Part shown: piece after piece, positions 35,531-44,969 of the stretch
Position numbering within the stretch: position 1 is the stretch's first letter
Layout of the letters: each line of letters begins with the position of its first letter
Source of the DNA: CAIQJJ01 sp049325275
Lineage (GTDB): Bacteria > Chloroflexota > Anaerolineae > Anaerolineales > UBA4823
Reading direction: 5' to 3'
Assembly: GCA_049325275.1 (NCBI GenBank)
Contig: JBMOLU010000075.1
Span: forward strand, 101,761 to 165,760
DNA length: 64,000 nt
Position numbers and translations under genes: made by a program
The notes under the pieces: model-generated
Databases searched by the model: none
What the model saw: the letters and a program-made list of their open reading frames with translations, nothing else
Told to the model about the DNA's origin: nothing

Positions 35531-35549
35531 GCCCTTTACGGGCATTTTT
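35531..35549 (+). terminator. Small stem with T-tract after the CCA/poly(A) polymerase gene
   Basis: GCCC (35531-35534) pairs with GGGC (35540-35543) and is followed by ATTTTT. It overlaps the last codons of the convergent zinc-ribbon gene. Confidence 0.5.
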
Positions 35550-36864
35550 CGACCAGTGCCTTGTAAGTGACGACGATGGCCGGCCTGGCTCCCAACTGGG
35601 CTACCTTTCCCGTCCCGAACACACAGGTACCCGGTGCAAAATTGAGTGGGGGGCCATATGAAACGAAGGCAAAGGATGTGGCCGTTTGATCGAAGAACAG
35701 CAGTTCAGCGACGTCATCTTTGAAGTATTCACGGACGATGCCTTGAACGCACACATCCTCTTTCCCCAGGTCGTCCAGGGTAATTTGAAGGGCATCACGG
35801 CAGCCTGAAATGCTTTCTGTCGTGGGCGAAGCGCTTGCCGATGCGTTTCCCGACGCAGTGCTCGAGATGGTTTCTGTGGCCATTGCGGTAGCTGTGTTTA
35901 TCCTGGTGGGTTTTTTCGTTGCGGTTTTCATCTGTTCGACGGTCGGCGTCGGTTTGCGCGTAGCCAGCGATACGGCCTGTATCTTTTGAACCCGAATCTG
36001 GCAGGGAAGGCCTTCCTCGCAGTCGGCCAGCCCCTCGATGCGAACCTGGCTGCCGTTGAGCACGAGCGTCCCATCGTTGTCCAGGAACTCCAGATTATCC
36101 GTCAGGGCATTGACCTGCTTTCCCTGCCGCGCCCATAAATCTATCGCGGTTGAGTCTTCCAGGTAAATTACTGCACGGCACCAGGTGATATCGTTTTCGT
36201 CGTTTTCGCAGCGCTCTCGACTCTGCGGCGGTTCAATCTGGCCGATCATGGCCACCAATTGGCCGTCCGTTACTTCGCGCAGATCGCCGCCCAGTACGAA
36301 AGGGGTTGGGGTTGCTGCCGGGAGTATACCCTTGAGCGCCATCGTAATTCCTGGTACACGCAGCACGGCGAAGACGATGGCTGCAACGAGAATGCCAACG
36401 AGCAGGAAAAGAAGCAAGGCTAACGGTGAACCGCTCATCCGGTTACTTTTGGCAGGGGCGCTTCCTGTTTCGGTGTTGAGTTCTTCCATGGGGGGCAGTT
36501 CCATGCGTAACGCCTGTTCCCAATTTGCATTTGGCATTGCCCGTGCGGCGGCTCTTCCTTCACTTTCGTCGCTGTTTTCCTCCCCTCCTCCTTCCTGGGC
36601 CCCACCACCGATAAAGTAATAAGGTCCCCACTCTTTTTTACAGTTTGGGCAAACCGGGAACATGCTGTCACCCGGATGGGCGCAAGCGCTGCACGTGATG
36701 AAACCACACGACTGGCAGCGCAGCGCTAACTTTTCACGTTCTCCAGGAGGGACAAGCGCCGACTGCTTGCTTGCAAACCACTTGACCTCCGTTTGCTTCC
36801 CGCACTGCTGGCAAGCAACTTTATCGCCGTCGCGATATTCCTTCTTCGCACCAAAAATAGCCAT
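35536..36864 (-). CDS. Zinc-ribbon membrane protein with extracellular Thr/Ser linker
   Basis: 442 residues from the ATG at 36864 (AAAGGCAG upstream); an in-frame extension of 19 codons is less likely. The N-terminus has Cys pairs C-Q-Q-C, C-Q-S-C, C-S-A-C and C-P-N-C, fitting one or two zinc ribbons in the cytosol. A single membrane span (L-A-L-L-L-F-L-L-V-G-I-L-V-A-A-I-V-F-A) is at about residue 150. Outside, an OB-like segment with a Cys pair (C-E-N-D...W-C) and a T-P-T-V/K-K-P-T linker lead to a second similar domain. I do not recognise the family. The topology suggests an envelope sensor or structural protein. Confidence 0.6.
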   Translation of the reverse strand: MAIFGAKKEYRDGDKVACQQCGKQTEVKWFASKQSALVPPGEREKLALRCQSCGFITCSACAHPGDSMFPVCPNCKKEWGPYYFIGGGAQEGGGEENSDESEGRAAARAMPNANWEQALRMELPPMEELNTETGSAPAKSNRMSGSPLALLLFLLVGILVAAIVFAVLRVPGITMALKGILPAATPTPFVLGGDLREVTDGQLVAMIGQIEPPQSRERCENDENDITWCRAVIYLEDSTAIDLWARQGKQVNALTDNLEFLDNDGTLVLNGSQVRIEGLADCEEGLPCQIRVQKIQAVSLATRKPTPTVEQMKTATKKPTRINTATAMATETISSTASGNASASASPTTESISGCRDALQITLDDLGKEDVCVQGIVREYFKDDVAELLFFDQTATSFAFVSYGPPLNFAPGTCVFGTGKVAQLGARPAIVVTYKALVEKCP

Positions 36865-36913
36865 ATCTGCCTTTGTTAGGAAGCCTGGTCCGCTCCACTG
36901 AGAAAGAGGCGTC

Positions 36914-36972
36914 AGAAACAAGCTTCATCTACTCTGATAGAAGTGCATCGCACCTGTCGGCACTTTTCAGAC
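36914..36972 (+). repeat. Dispersed intergenic repeat B, copy 2
   Basis: Begins AGAAACAAG and contains CTACTCTGATAGAAG and GCACCTGTCGGCACTTTTCAGAC. It aligns with 29855-29915 at about three-quarters identity. AAGTGC and GCACTT arms can pair. It lies between two minus-strand genes (gap 36865-37036). Confidence 0.55.
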
Positions 36973-37036
36973 CGCTCTGAGGCGCACGTTGCTTTGATTA
37001 TAAACGCAACTATCGCTTAAATTAGGCTTAAATTTG

Positions 37037-40000
37037 TCAGGGGGTTGATGATGGCGTGTGGCTTGGCTCGGGTGTATGGGTCGCTGTGGGTGTTGGGGTG
37101 GATGTGGCGGGTGCAGTATGGGTCGGGAGCAGCGTGGCCGACGGCGCCATTGTTGCCGAGGGGATCGGCGTGACACTTGCTGTTGGTGTCGGGATCAGGG
37201 TCGGGGTTGGCAACTGGAAGTTAACGTGAACGCGTACCTCGGCGAATCCGCCCCGGGTGCTCTCGATGCGCAGGCGTATGGTGATCGGCCCACTGGCCGG
37301 GAACTCCTGCAAATCCCATGCGTATAGTTTTTCGGATGCGTTGACCGGCGAGGTCGCCTCGGTGAGGGGTTTCCATTCCGCCGGATCGCTACCGACGCCA
37401 AACTCCAGCTTGAAACGGGCGAAATCGCCGTTGTTTGCGCCGCTGGCACCGGCCTGCCCATGGATATCGAGTTGGCGAACATTGACCGTTTGGCCGTCAC
37501 CAGGAGCCGCAATCGACAGCAAGGGGCGCGCATCGTCGGCGCGACAGGCACGCGCCGGCGCATAATGGAAAGGTGGCTCGAATCCCAGCCCGGCGGCCCA
37601 ACTTTGGCCCTGCTCTCTTTCGGTGATCCACTTGATGGCCCAGGGATCGCTGATATTGAGCACTTCCGCTTCTTCGGTGAACCGGTCGCCGCATTCGGGC
37701 GAAGCGCGCAGGCCGGTCCAGGTGTCGATCGGGATGCGGGCCCACAGGTCCTGCTCGCGCGGCGGGGGCGGTTGATCGCCGGCGAAGATTTCGTTACGCT
37801 GTTGCGGGCACCAGGAAGAAGGCTCGCTTCCCGAAACGGCGCAAATCACCCGATCGACAATGCCCGGGGGGCGGCTGAACGGCGTTGGGCTGCCTTGGGT
37901 CAGCTTCGGAACAGCATACGACATGAACTCGGCCCAAATCGGCGCCGCACCGGTCAGGCCGGTGGTATTGATCATGGGCGAATTGTCGGCATTGCCGACC
38001 CATACCCCAACGGCCAGGTCGGGATTATAGCCCATTGTCCAGTTGTCTCGAAATTCATTCGTCGTACCGGTCTTGGCTGCTGCGGGGAAATCCAGGCGCA
38101 GCACTGAGTTGGTGCCAAACATCGGGATGCGGGCGTTGTTATCCGACAGAATCGAACTCAACAGGTAGGCGTGTTCGGCACGGATAACCTGTTCTCCTTC
38201 GGGTACGGTATATTCATACACCAGGCGCCCGGCAAAATCTTCGATGCGCGTGATTGCGACGGGTGCGATACGTTTGCCTTCATGAGCGAAGGTAGCATAA
38301 GCGCCGGTCATTTCCAGCAGGCTGACTTCGCCGCCGCCCAGAGTGAGCGCCAGGCCGTAGTCGTTGCGGGTAAAGGAAGTGATTCCCAGGCGTTCAGCGG
38401 TGCCGATCAGCCCGTCTTTTTGGGGCGTTTGCGGGTCGTCGTAGACGCCGACGAACTCGAGCGTTTTGACCGCCGGAATATTGTAGGAATTTGCCAGGGC
38501 GCTGCGCACCATCACGGGGCCGTGGAAGCGTCCATCGTAATTCACCGGCGTGTAAGCAAGCCCACGCGGGTCGTCCGGATCTCCTGATGGTGGAAAGCTG
38601 GTCGGAACGTCCCAGATCAGTGTGGCCGGCGTCCAACCTTTTTCGAAGGCGGCCAGGTAGGTGAGCGGCTTGATCGACGATCCCGGCTGGCGTGTTTGCG
38701 TGACGGCCATATTCACCTGCCCGTCGATGGCTTCGTTGTAGAAGTCTGCCGAACCGACCATGGCCAGGATTTCGCCGGTGTTGGGGTCGATGGCCACCAG
38801 CGCCCCGTTGCTTGCACGGTTGCCGGCCAGCAAGGCTACCTGGTCGCTGACGATTTTCTGTGCAGCATCTTGCAGGTCAGGATCGAGCGTGGTGTGGACG
38901 GTAAAGCCGGCGCGGTAAATCGTCTGTGGCTCGTACATCTGTTCGAGCAGCGTTTTGACATAGACGACCCAATGTGGGTAGCGCATGGGAATATCGGGCG
39001 AGGTGAACTGCCGGGTGGCAAGCTGGTTGTAGGCAGCGACAGCCGTTGCGGCGTCGACACAAATTTCTTGCGGCGCGTTGTTTGGTATGTACACGTCGAT
39101 GCAGCTTTGTTCCTGGCTGGCTGCGACCATTAACGCCAACACGTCGGCGAAGCGCTTGAGCGTGGCTTCGCGGTTCGTGTAAACGTCGTAAACCCCTGGC
39201 GATTGCGGCAGGCCGGCTAAGAACGCTCCCTGCGCCAGGTCGAGCGTGCCGGCAGTGGTGCCGAAGTAAGTCTCTGCGGCGGCTTCGATGCCGTAGGACA
39301 GGTTGGCGTAGTTGTTTTCGTTGAGGTAGAGTTCGAGGATTTCTTCTTTCGTATAACGGCGGGTCAGCTCGGCGGCTAACAGCGCCTCGCGCACCTTGCG
39401 CGTATACGAACGTTCCACGCGCTCTTCGGGCGAAAACAGCAGGCCGCGCGCCAGTTGTTGCGTGATCGTCGAAGCACCCGACACAGTCTCGCCTCCCTGG
39501 TAGTTTTGCCAGAAGGCGCGCACGATAGCGGTCCAGTCGAAGCCCGGGTGTTTGTAATAGTTCTTGTCCTCGGTGGCAAGTGTGGCGGCGATCACGTAGG
39601 GCGAAATACGCTCAAGCGGCACGTAGGTACGCCGTCCGGCGTTTGGGTCCAGAATTTCGTAGAGCACGTTTCCGTTGCGATCGAGAATACGCGTGGTTTC
39701 GAATGTGGATGCTTTCTCGTGCAGGCCGCTCATGTCGGGCAGTGTGTCGAGAATGGTGTAATACTGATACACCGCAAAGCTGGCGCCGGCGATCGCCGCC
39801 AAAGTCAAGGGGATCAGGCTGAGCAAAATCAGGCGCACCAGGCATCCGCCGAATGAAGCGAGTCGGCTTCTGATCGGCGGCCGGTGAGAGGCCGCAGCAG
39901 CCGGCCGCGTGGGAGCTTGGCGGGCCGCACGTACAGCGGCCGCTTTGCCGGGGCGGCGGATGGGTGGCAGGTTGTGGGGGTTGGATGGGTTGGCGACCGC

Positions 40001-40297
40001 AGGCGGCTTGTGACGTGGCGGGAGCGGCATGTCCATTTTGCCGATTTGGGGCGGCACAATCGGCGGCGTATCGCCGAGCGGTGGCGGGGGTGTTTTCCCG
40101 GTAACGGACGATTCCTTTCCTTGGCCGGCTTCTTCTCGATCGGCTTCCTGTTCGCCAGATACCGGATCAGGAACCGTCTCGGAGAGCGTTTCCGGGAAAG
40201 ATGCGGGCGCTGTTTCGCCTGGCGTTGTGGGTTCTTCCAGTTCGTGCGCTGGCTTTGGCGGTTCGGGTGGTTCTGGGGAAGACAGTAAATCGGACAT
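37037..40297 (-). CDS. Class A penicillin-binding protein with Ig-like and Thr/Pro-rich tail
   Basis: 1086 residues, longer than typical PBP1A. A proline-rich, charged cytosolic N-terminus of ~150 residues precedes one membrane span (L-I-L-L-S-L-I-P-L-T-L-A-A-I-A-G). The GT51 glycosyltransferase has A-T-E-D-K-N-Y-Y-K-H-P-G and S-G-A-S-T-I-T-Q-Q-L. The transpeptidase has G-S-S-I-K-P (nucleophile Ser), S-A-L-A-N-S-Y-N and K-T-G-T-T. The C-terminal ~180 residues hold a small beta domain and a T-P-T tail. It polymerises and cross-links peptidoglycan. The 62-nt gap to the MaoC gene downstream of the start is too short for much besides a promoter. Confidence 0.93.
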   Translation of the reverse strand: MSDLLSSPEPPEPPKPAHELEEPTTPGETAPASFPETLSETVPDPVSGEQEADREEAGQGKESSVTGKTPPPPLGDTPPIVPPQIGKMDMPLPPRHKPPAVANPSNPHNLPPIRRPGKAAAVRAARQAPTRPAAAASHRPPIRSRLASFGGCLVRLILLSLIPLTLAAIAGASFAVYQYYTILDTLPDMSGLHEKASTFETTRILDRNGNVLYEILDPNAGRRTYVPLERISPYVIAATLATEDKNYYKHPGFDWTAIVRAFWQNYQGGETVSGASTITQQLARGLLFSPEERVERSYTRKVREALLAAELTRRYTKEEILELYLNENNYANLSYGIEAAAETYFGTTAGTLDLAQGAFLAGLPQSPGVYDVYTNREATLKRFADVLALMVAASQEQSCIDVYIPNNAPQEICVDAATAVAAYNQLATRQFTSPDIPMRYPHWVVYVKTLLEQMYEPQTIYRAGFTVHTTLDPDLQDAAQKIVSDQVALLAGNRASNGALVAIDPNTGEILAMVGSADFYNEAIDGQVNMAVTQTRQPGSSIKPLTYLAAFEKGWTPATLIWDVPTSFPPSGDPDDPRGLAYTPVNYDGRFHGPVMVRSALANSYNIPAVKTLEFVGVYDDPQTPQKDGLIGTAERLGITSFTRNDYGLALTLGGGEVSLLEMTGAYATFAHEGKRIAPVAITRIEDFAGRLVYEYTVPEGEQVIRAEHAYLLSSILSDNNARIPMFGTNSVLRLDFPAAAKTGTTNEFRDNWTMGYNPDLAVGVWVGNADNSPMINTTGLTGAAPIWAEFMSYAVPKLTQGSPTPFSRPPGIVDRVICAVSGSEPSSWCPQQRNEIFAGDQPPPPREQDLWARIPIDTWTGLRASPECGDRFTEEAEVLNISDPWAIKWITEREQGQSWAAGLGFEPPFHYAPARACRADDARPLLSIAAPGDGQTVNVRQLDIHGQAGASGANNGDFARFKLEFGVGSDPAEWKPLTEATSPVNASEKLYAWDLQEFPASGPITIRLRIESTRGGFAEVRVHVNFQLPTPTLIPTPTASVTPIPSATMAPSATLLPTHTAPATSTPTPTATHTPEPSHTPSSTP

Positions 40298-40359
40298 GGC
40301 TTACCTTGCCCAGGGGCCTGTCGCCCTGTGGCCGGCCCCTGCGCGAAAGAAACGGTTTG

Positions 40360-40821
40360 TCAGGCTGGTCTGTTAGCAATCAGGACAACCCACAAACCCT
40401 TCATGGCGGTTTCGTCTCGCTGGTTGCGAACGTCGATTTCGATAGTTACGGCGCCAGCCTTCAGGCGCGGCAGGGCTTTGAGTTCCTTGACCGTCATGAC
40501 GACGTGAACGGTATCGCCAAGTTGAACGGCTTTGGTGAACTTCCATTCGCTGATTTCGCGGAAAGCCAGCGTAGTGCCTTCGAGCACGCCCGTGCGCATG
40601 CACAGGCCCGAGGCGATGGAAAGCACCAGCAATCCATGCGCAACCCGTTGCCCGAAGCCGCTGTTCTTGCTGAACTCGGCATCGGTATGAATCTGGTTGT
40701 AGTCGCCGGAAAGCCCCGCAAAGGTGACGACATCGGCTTCGGTGATGGTGCGGCCGAGGCTGATGATCTCCTGGCCGACCTCGAACTCTTCAAAGTACAT
40801 ACCACGGTTATTGACAGACAT
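40360..40821 (-). CDS. MaoC-like (R)-specific enoyl hydratase
   Basis: 153 residues from the ATG at 40821 with CAGGAG upstream; a longer frame lacks family sequence. The hot-dog fold hydratase motif G-D-Y-N-Q-I-H-T-D-x-E-F followed by V-A-H-G-L-L carries the catalytic Asp and His. Such enzymes hydrate crotonyl- or enoyl-CoA in acyl-CoA metabolism. It is upstream of the PBP gene on the same strand and probably only fortuitously near it. Confidence 0.85.
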   Translation of the reverse strand: MSVNNRGMYFEEFEVGQEIISLGRTITEADVVTFAGLSGDYNQIHTDAEFSKNSGFGQRVAHGLLVLSIASGLCMRTGVLEGTTLAFREISEWKFTKAVQLGDTVHVVMTVKELKALPRLKAGAVTIEIDVRNQRDETAMKGLWVVLIANRPA

Positions 40822-40932
40822 GATCGACTCCTGTTTACAAGGGTTGCGGAATAACGCTGCACACCATGCAGATGTTCCTTTTTGGGAACACCACAAGGGT
40901 GTATTCGTCACGGAAGGTGGGGCCTGAATGGC

Positions 40933-41286
40933 TCAGCTTTCGCGATGCAAGCCGTAACTTTGTAAAACCGGCAGTACCAGCAGGATACCGGTGTGCGGTT
41001 TGTTCAGGTCGCCGACAATCTCTTGGGTTACTTTTACCACCCGTGCAACCACTTGATCGTCGTCTACGGCCGAGAACATGGTGTGGTTGTGGGTTTCGTC
41101 GCGTTCGTTCAGGGCTTGTAGCGTGACGATCAACGGGAAATCGTCGCGATAGCCATGCTCGTAGCGCACGCGTTCCAGGCCATGGCTGGAGAGAAGCGTA
41201 ATTCCTGAAACCCCCGCTTCTTCCCAGGCATCTATCACGTCTTCCAATTTATCGGGATCGTTGAGAACGAATAAGATCAAGTTCAT
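40933..41286 (-). CDS. PII-like protein downstream of an antiporter
   Basis: 117 residues from the ATG at 41286 (AAGGAAAG upstream), starting M-N-L-I-L-F-V-L-N-D-P-D-K-L-E-D-V-I. That opening, the S-G-I-T-L-L-S-S-H-G-L segment and a second beta-alpha-beta half suggest the ferredoxin-like PII superfamily. The classic T-loop Tyr and ATP-binding signatures are not visible, so it is a divergent PII-like member. It starts 10 nt after the stop of the CPA2 antiporter gene, implying one operon and possible control of that transporter by a nucleotide ligand. Family call is by pattern only. Confidence 0.6.
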   Translation of the reverse strand: MNLILFVLNDPDKLEDVIDAWEEAGVSGITLLSSHGLERVRYEHGYRDDFPLIVTLQALNERDETHNHTMFSAVDDDQVVARVVKVTQEIVGDLNKPHTGILLVLPVLQSYGLHRES

Positions 41287-41296
41287 GTTGCTTTCC

Positions 41297-42502
41297 TTAT
41301 TCAGCCTTCGTTGCCACAGCTGACCTGGCAAACAAAGCGCGCAACAAAGGAGGCGTAATGAGTGTGGTGACGAGCACCATTTCGACAACGGCAGAAAACT
41401 CGGCCTGAGAGACCATGTCCGCTTGAACGCCCACCGTCGCCAGGATCAAGCCGACTTCGCCACGTGAAATCATACCTGCGCCAAGTTGGGCCGATTCAAG
41501 CATGGAAAACCCTGCCAGACGGGCACCTGCACCCGCACCGACAAATTTCGCCACCACAGCTACGAAGATGACCGCTGCGGCGAAGCCCAGCGAGTCGGCG
41601 CCAATCTCTCGCAGGTTGAGCGACAGGCCGATTTGCACGAAGAAAACCGGAACGAACAGGGCATAGGCCAGCGTGTGCATACCTCGCTCGATGCGCTCCT
41701 TCTCTGAGCTGCGTGAGAACATCAACCCGGCCAAAAAGGCCCCCGTGATGGCTGCCATATTGCCAACCACCTCGGCAGCCAGGCCGAAGACAAGGACGAC
41801 CACCAGCACCAGGCTCAATACTCCCTCGCTGATCGGTAAGCGGCTTACGCGTTTGAGCAAGCGCGCCAGCACCCAGCGGCCGAATGCGGCCGCCAGGATC
41901 ATGAAAGCTGCCATGCGTACGAAGATCAAAAGAACCGCTCCCACGCTGCTCCCGTCGGTGCTCAATGCCAGGAAGGTAGAGAGCAGCAAAATGACCAGCA
42001 CGTCATCGAAAACGGCCGCTCCGAGCATGCCCATCCCGACCCGTGTACGCAGGGACTTCAGTTCGATTAACGTTTGTGCCGAAATGCTGACGCTGGTTGC
42101 GCCCAAGGTCAGGCCGAGGAACAACGCATGCCCATTCGTGAGCCCAAAGGCAAGCCCAACACCCCAGCCGCCCAGCGCCGGCAGCAAAACGCCCAGGATA
42201 CCGCCAAAAGCGGAGACCTTAGTGTTGCGCAGCAGGTCGGAAATGTGCAGTTCCAGGCCGGCGACGAACATTAGCAACATCACACCGGTTTCTGCCAGGA
42301 GATGAAAAACCTCCTCCAGCAAGTGGGCCTCTGTGAAGAAAGGCCAGTGGAGCATGTTGAGGACGGATGGACCCAGGATAACACCAACCAGCAACTCACC
42401 CAGAACGGACGGTTGATGAAGACGGGTGCTTAAATACCCGGCTCCTTTCGCGAAGAGGACGACGACGGCCAGTGCGAGGATGAATTGCAGGAATGGTGAC
42501 AT
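41297..42502 (-). CDS. CPA2-family cation/proton antiporter
   Basis: 401 residues from the ATG at 42502. A frame running 49 codons further upstream crosses the promoter and the divergent gene's start and is rejected. About 12-13 hydrophobic spans are visible. The N-terminal L-G-E-L-L-V-G-V-I-L-G-P-S and the central F-D-D-V-L-V-I segment (ion-binding Asp pair region) are typical of Kef/NapA-like antiporters. There is no TrkA-N/TrkA-C tail, which in KefB-type proteins is the regulatory part. The PII-like gene that follows could serve that role. The ion (Na+ or K+) is unresolved. Confidence 0.9.
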   Translation of the reverse strand: MSPFLQFILALAVVVLFAKGAGYLSTRLHQPSVLGELLVGVILGPSVLNMLHWPFFTEAHLLEEVFHLLAETGVMLLMFVAGLELHISDLLRNTKVSAFGGILGVLLPALGGWGVGLAFGLTNGHALFLGLTLGATSVSISAQTLIELKSLRTRVGMGMLGAAVFDDVLVILLLSTFLALSTDGSSVGAVLLIFVRMAAFMILAAAFGRWVLARLLKRVSRLPISEGVLSLVLVVVLVFGLAAEVVGNMAAITGAFLAGLMFSRSSEKERIERGMHTLAYALFVPVFFVQIGLSLNLREIGADSLGFAAAVIFVAVVAKFVGAGAGARLAGFSMLESAQLGAGMISRGEVGLILATVGVQADMVSQAEFSAVVEMVLVTTLITPPLLRALFARSAVATKAE

Positions 42503-42504
42503 GG

Positions 42505-42555
42505 AAACTATTTTAGCATGAAACGTTCCGGGCACCTCTGATGGTAAAATAGTTT
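42505..42555. promoter_or_regulatory. Divergent promoters within an 11-bp inverted repeat
   Basis: AAACTATTTTA (42505-42515) and TAAAATAGTTT (42545-42555) are exact inverted copies with a 29-nt spacer. Each contains a -10-like TAAAAT for the gene leaving in that direction. The distance from TAAAAT to the ATG is 7 nt for the antiporter and 6 nt for the glycosidase, so both mRNAs may be leaderless. The symmetry could also be a dimeric operator coordinating both arms. Confidence 0.6.
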
Positions 42556-42556
42556 T

Positions 42557-44941
42557 ATGCGCATCTGGAATCTCAAGGTCAGCCCCCCTTTGTCTTTTAC
42601 ACTCGCTGCCGATTCTCGTTTTGGCCCGACCGATTACACCGACGATCATATTTGGGAGCTTGGCCTGGGTGGCGGTGAACCACCTGCGCTATCGTTTCAG
42701 ACGACTTTTGGCTTGCGGGCGCTGAGTTTTCGTATTTTCCCCCGCTTTACAGAACATACCACGTCCGTTTCTGACCCGGCCGACTTTGCATCCCCCTTGA
42801 CGTTACGGGCAATGGCTCCCAACTACGTGTGCCTGGTGTTTTCTCCGCTGCCTGAGCTGCTGGTAACCTCGGAATATTGGGTTGCTTCTTCCCAGGCGGT
42901 TGCAGGACGTTTCCAGCTGGAGAACCGTGGGCCTGAAATCCGGCGGGTCTGCCTGGACCTGGCGGCTAACTTGTCTCCTGCCCCGGAGGGGGAGCGCATG
43001 AAGCCCACGGAAATCAGTGCTGTTTCGGCATTGGTTGGCAGGACGGGTGGGCTATACCCGGTGGTTTTTCTGAGTGGCGGCCCACATGCGGCGATGGGAG
43101 TTTATCCGTCACTGGCGCTCGAGCTGGAACTTTCAGCGCGCCAAACGCAAACCGTGACCTGGTCTCAGGCTGCGCTGCATACACCGGATGAATCGTTTTC
43201 CCTGGCCCGCCAGACTGCCGCACGCAACTGGGAGGCCGAACTGGCCCGTATCGAACTCATTAACGGGGGTACACTTGAGGTTTATACGGGAGACAAACAG
43301 TGGGATTTTGCCCTGGCGCTCTCTCAAAAGATAGCCTTTGGCCTGATGATGAGCGCCGTCGATCAGTTTTTCTCGCCGTCTTTCGTGATCACCCGGCATC
43401 CCGATCAGGGATACTCGCCCCGTGGGGACGGCAGCGACTATCCGCCTGTTTGGAGCGGGCAAACCCCGCTCGATGTGTTTGTCCTGCTCGATCAGGTCCT
43501 GCCGTCGGCGCCGCAGTTTGCGCTTGGCCTGCTGCGAAATTTTCTTTCCACGCAGGGCGAAGATGGCTTCGTCGACTGGAAGCCGGGCCTGGGCGGGCAG
43601 CGTAGTCAGGTTTGGGCCACACCGCTACTGGCATCTTTGGCCGAAAAAGTCTACCGGGCCACGGGCGATCGGGTCTTTTTGGAAGATGCTTTTCCGAAGT
43701 TGTTGGCCTTTCTTCAAGGCTGGATGAGCCGGCACGACCGTGACGGCGATGGAATTCCTGAATGGGACCATCCCATCCAGACGGGCTTCGAAGATCATCC
43801 CCTCTTTAGCCGTTGGCAGGACGGCTCACAGGGGGCCGAGATTACCGCGGTAGAAGGGCCTGATCTGTGCGCATTTTTGTACCGGGAGTGCCAGGCGCTC
43901 GGTCGGGTTGCGGCCCTGCTTGGGCGTAGCGAGGCAGTAACGGCTTTGCAGGGCTTCATGGATAATTTGCAGGCTGCCGTGGAGGCTGCCTGGGACGCGC
44001 GTGGCGCCGGTTATCATTATTGGGATCGCGATTCTCACCAACGCTCTCACGCTGTGATGTTGGGTGATTTGACCGGCCCAGGCGAAATTTTTATCGAGCG
44101 CAGCTTCGATCCGCCGGTACGTTTGCTCGCTCACGTTTCCTGCGAGGGCGAGCAAGGCCGCCAGATCAGCATCTTTGTCAATGGACAGGGCGTTTCGGGC
44201 CAGAGCCGTGTCGAGCGTATTGATGGTGATGCCTTCCGTTGGCGGCTTTCTCACGGTCTTGTGACGGGTGAGCGCGTGTATGCCTCGCTCAACCGCATCG
44301 AAGTTCAAAATATCGGCCCCAACGATCGTGTCTCGTTTCGTACGGTCGGTTTGGAGGGTATCGATCAAACGCTCCTGCTTCCCTTGTGGGCGGGCATTCC
44401 GTCCGGCGAACGGGCGACGCAGTTGATTGAAAACACATTGCTCAACCCAGAGCGCTTCTGGCGCCCTTTCGGTATCCGGGCTTGTGTGCCACATACCTTG
44501 TCCGCCGATGCGGCGGGATCTTTCCTGACGGCCGTACACATTCCCTGGAATATCCTGATCGGCAGCGGCCTTCTGGCTTACGGCCGCCGGGATGAAGCCG
44601 CTAACCTGGTGGGCCGCCTGATGCGAGCGGTTACGGCCTGCCTCCAACGGGAAGGTGTGTTCCGCCGTTTCTATGATGCAGATACCGGCGCAGGCAGCGG
44701 CGAACGGAATGCCTTGCAGGGGCTGGCGCCGTTGGGCTTGTTCCTGGATGTGTTGGGGGTTTACGTGCGTTCACCCTGGGAAGTCGCACTGGCCGGAAGC
44801 AACCCTTTCCCGTGGCCGGTTACGGTAAAATACCGGGGCCTTACGGTCTTACGTCGTGTGGAAAAAACCACCGTGATCTTTCCGGATGGGCAGACGATCG
44901 AAGTTACCGATCCAACGCCTTGTGTGGTGGTGAATCATTAA
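42557..44941 (+). CDS. Six-hairpin glycosidase (GH63/MGH1-like), substrate unknown
   Basis: 794 residues, no signal peptide, so cytosolic. The N-terminal ~260 residues form a beta-rich domain. An (alpha/alpha)6 catalytic barrel follows, with Y-S-P-R-G-D-G-S-D-Y-P-P-V-W-S-G-Q, D-G-F-V-D-W-K-P-G and D-R-D-G-D-G-I-P-E-W-D-H as the likely acid-bearing loops. That pattern is seen in GH63-type trehalase, mannosylglycerate and glucosylglycerate hydrolases. Between ~500 and 600 a beta-sandwich insert is found (S-C-E-G-E-Q-G-R-Q-I-S-I-F-V-N-G). It is the first gene of an apparent operon with two DarA-like genes. Which sugar bond it cuts is not decided by sequence. Confidence 0.7.
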   Translation: MRIWNLKVSPPLSFTLAADSRFGPTDYTDDHIWELGLGGGEPPALSFQTTFGLRALSFRIFPRFTEHTTSVSDPADFASPLTLRAMAPNYVCLVFSPLPELLVTSEYWVASSQAVAGRFQLENRGPEIRRVCLDLAANLSPAPEGERMKPTEISAVSALVGRTGGLYPVVFLSGGPHAAMGVYPSLALELELSARQTQTVTWSQAALHTPDESFSLARQTAARNWEAELARIELINGGTLEVYTGDKQWDFALALSQKIAFGLMMSAVDQFFSPSFVITRHPDQGYSPRGDGSDYPPVWSGQTPLDVFVLLDQVLPSAPQFALGLLRNFLSTQGEDGFVDWKPGLGGQRSQVWATPLLASLAEKVYRATGDRVFLEDAFPKLLAFLQGWMSRHDRDGDGIPEWDHPIQTGFEDHPLFSRWQDGSQGAEITAVEGPDLCAFLYRECQALGRVAALLGRSEAVTALQGFMDNLQAAVEAAWDARGAGYHYWDRDSHQRSHAVMLGDLTGPGEIFIERSFDPPVRLLAHVSCEGEQGRQISIFVNGQGVSGQSRVERIDGDAFRWRLSHGLVTGERVYASLNRIEVQNIGPNDRVSFRTVGLEGIDQTLLLPLWAGIPSGERATQLIENTLLNPERFWRPFGIRACVPHTLSADAAGSFLTAVHIPWNILIGSGLLAYGRRDEAANLVGRLMRAVTACLQREGVFRRFYDADTGAGSGERNALQGLAPLGLFLDVLGVYVRSPWEVALAGSNPFPWPVTVKYRGLTVLRRVEKTTVIFPDGQTIEVTDPTPCVVVNH

Positions 44942-44969
44942 TCAGAGTCATCGAGGAGGCAAGCCTATC

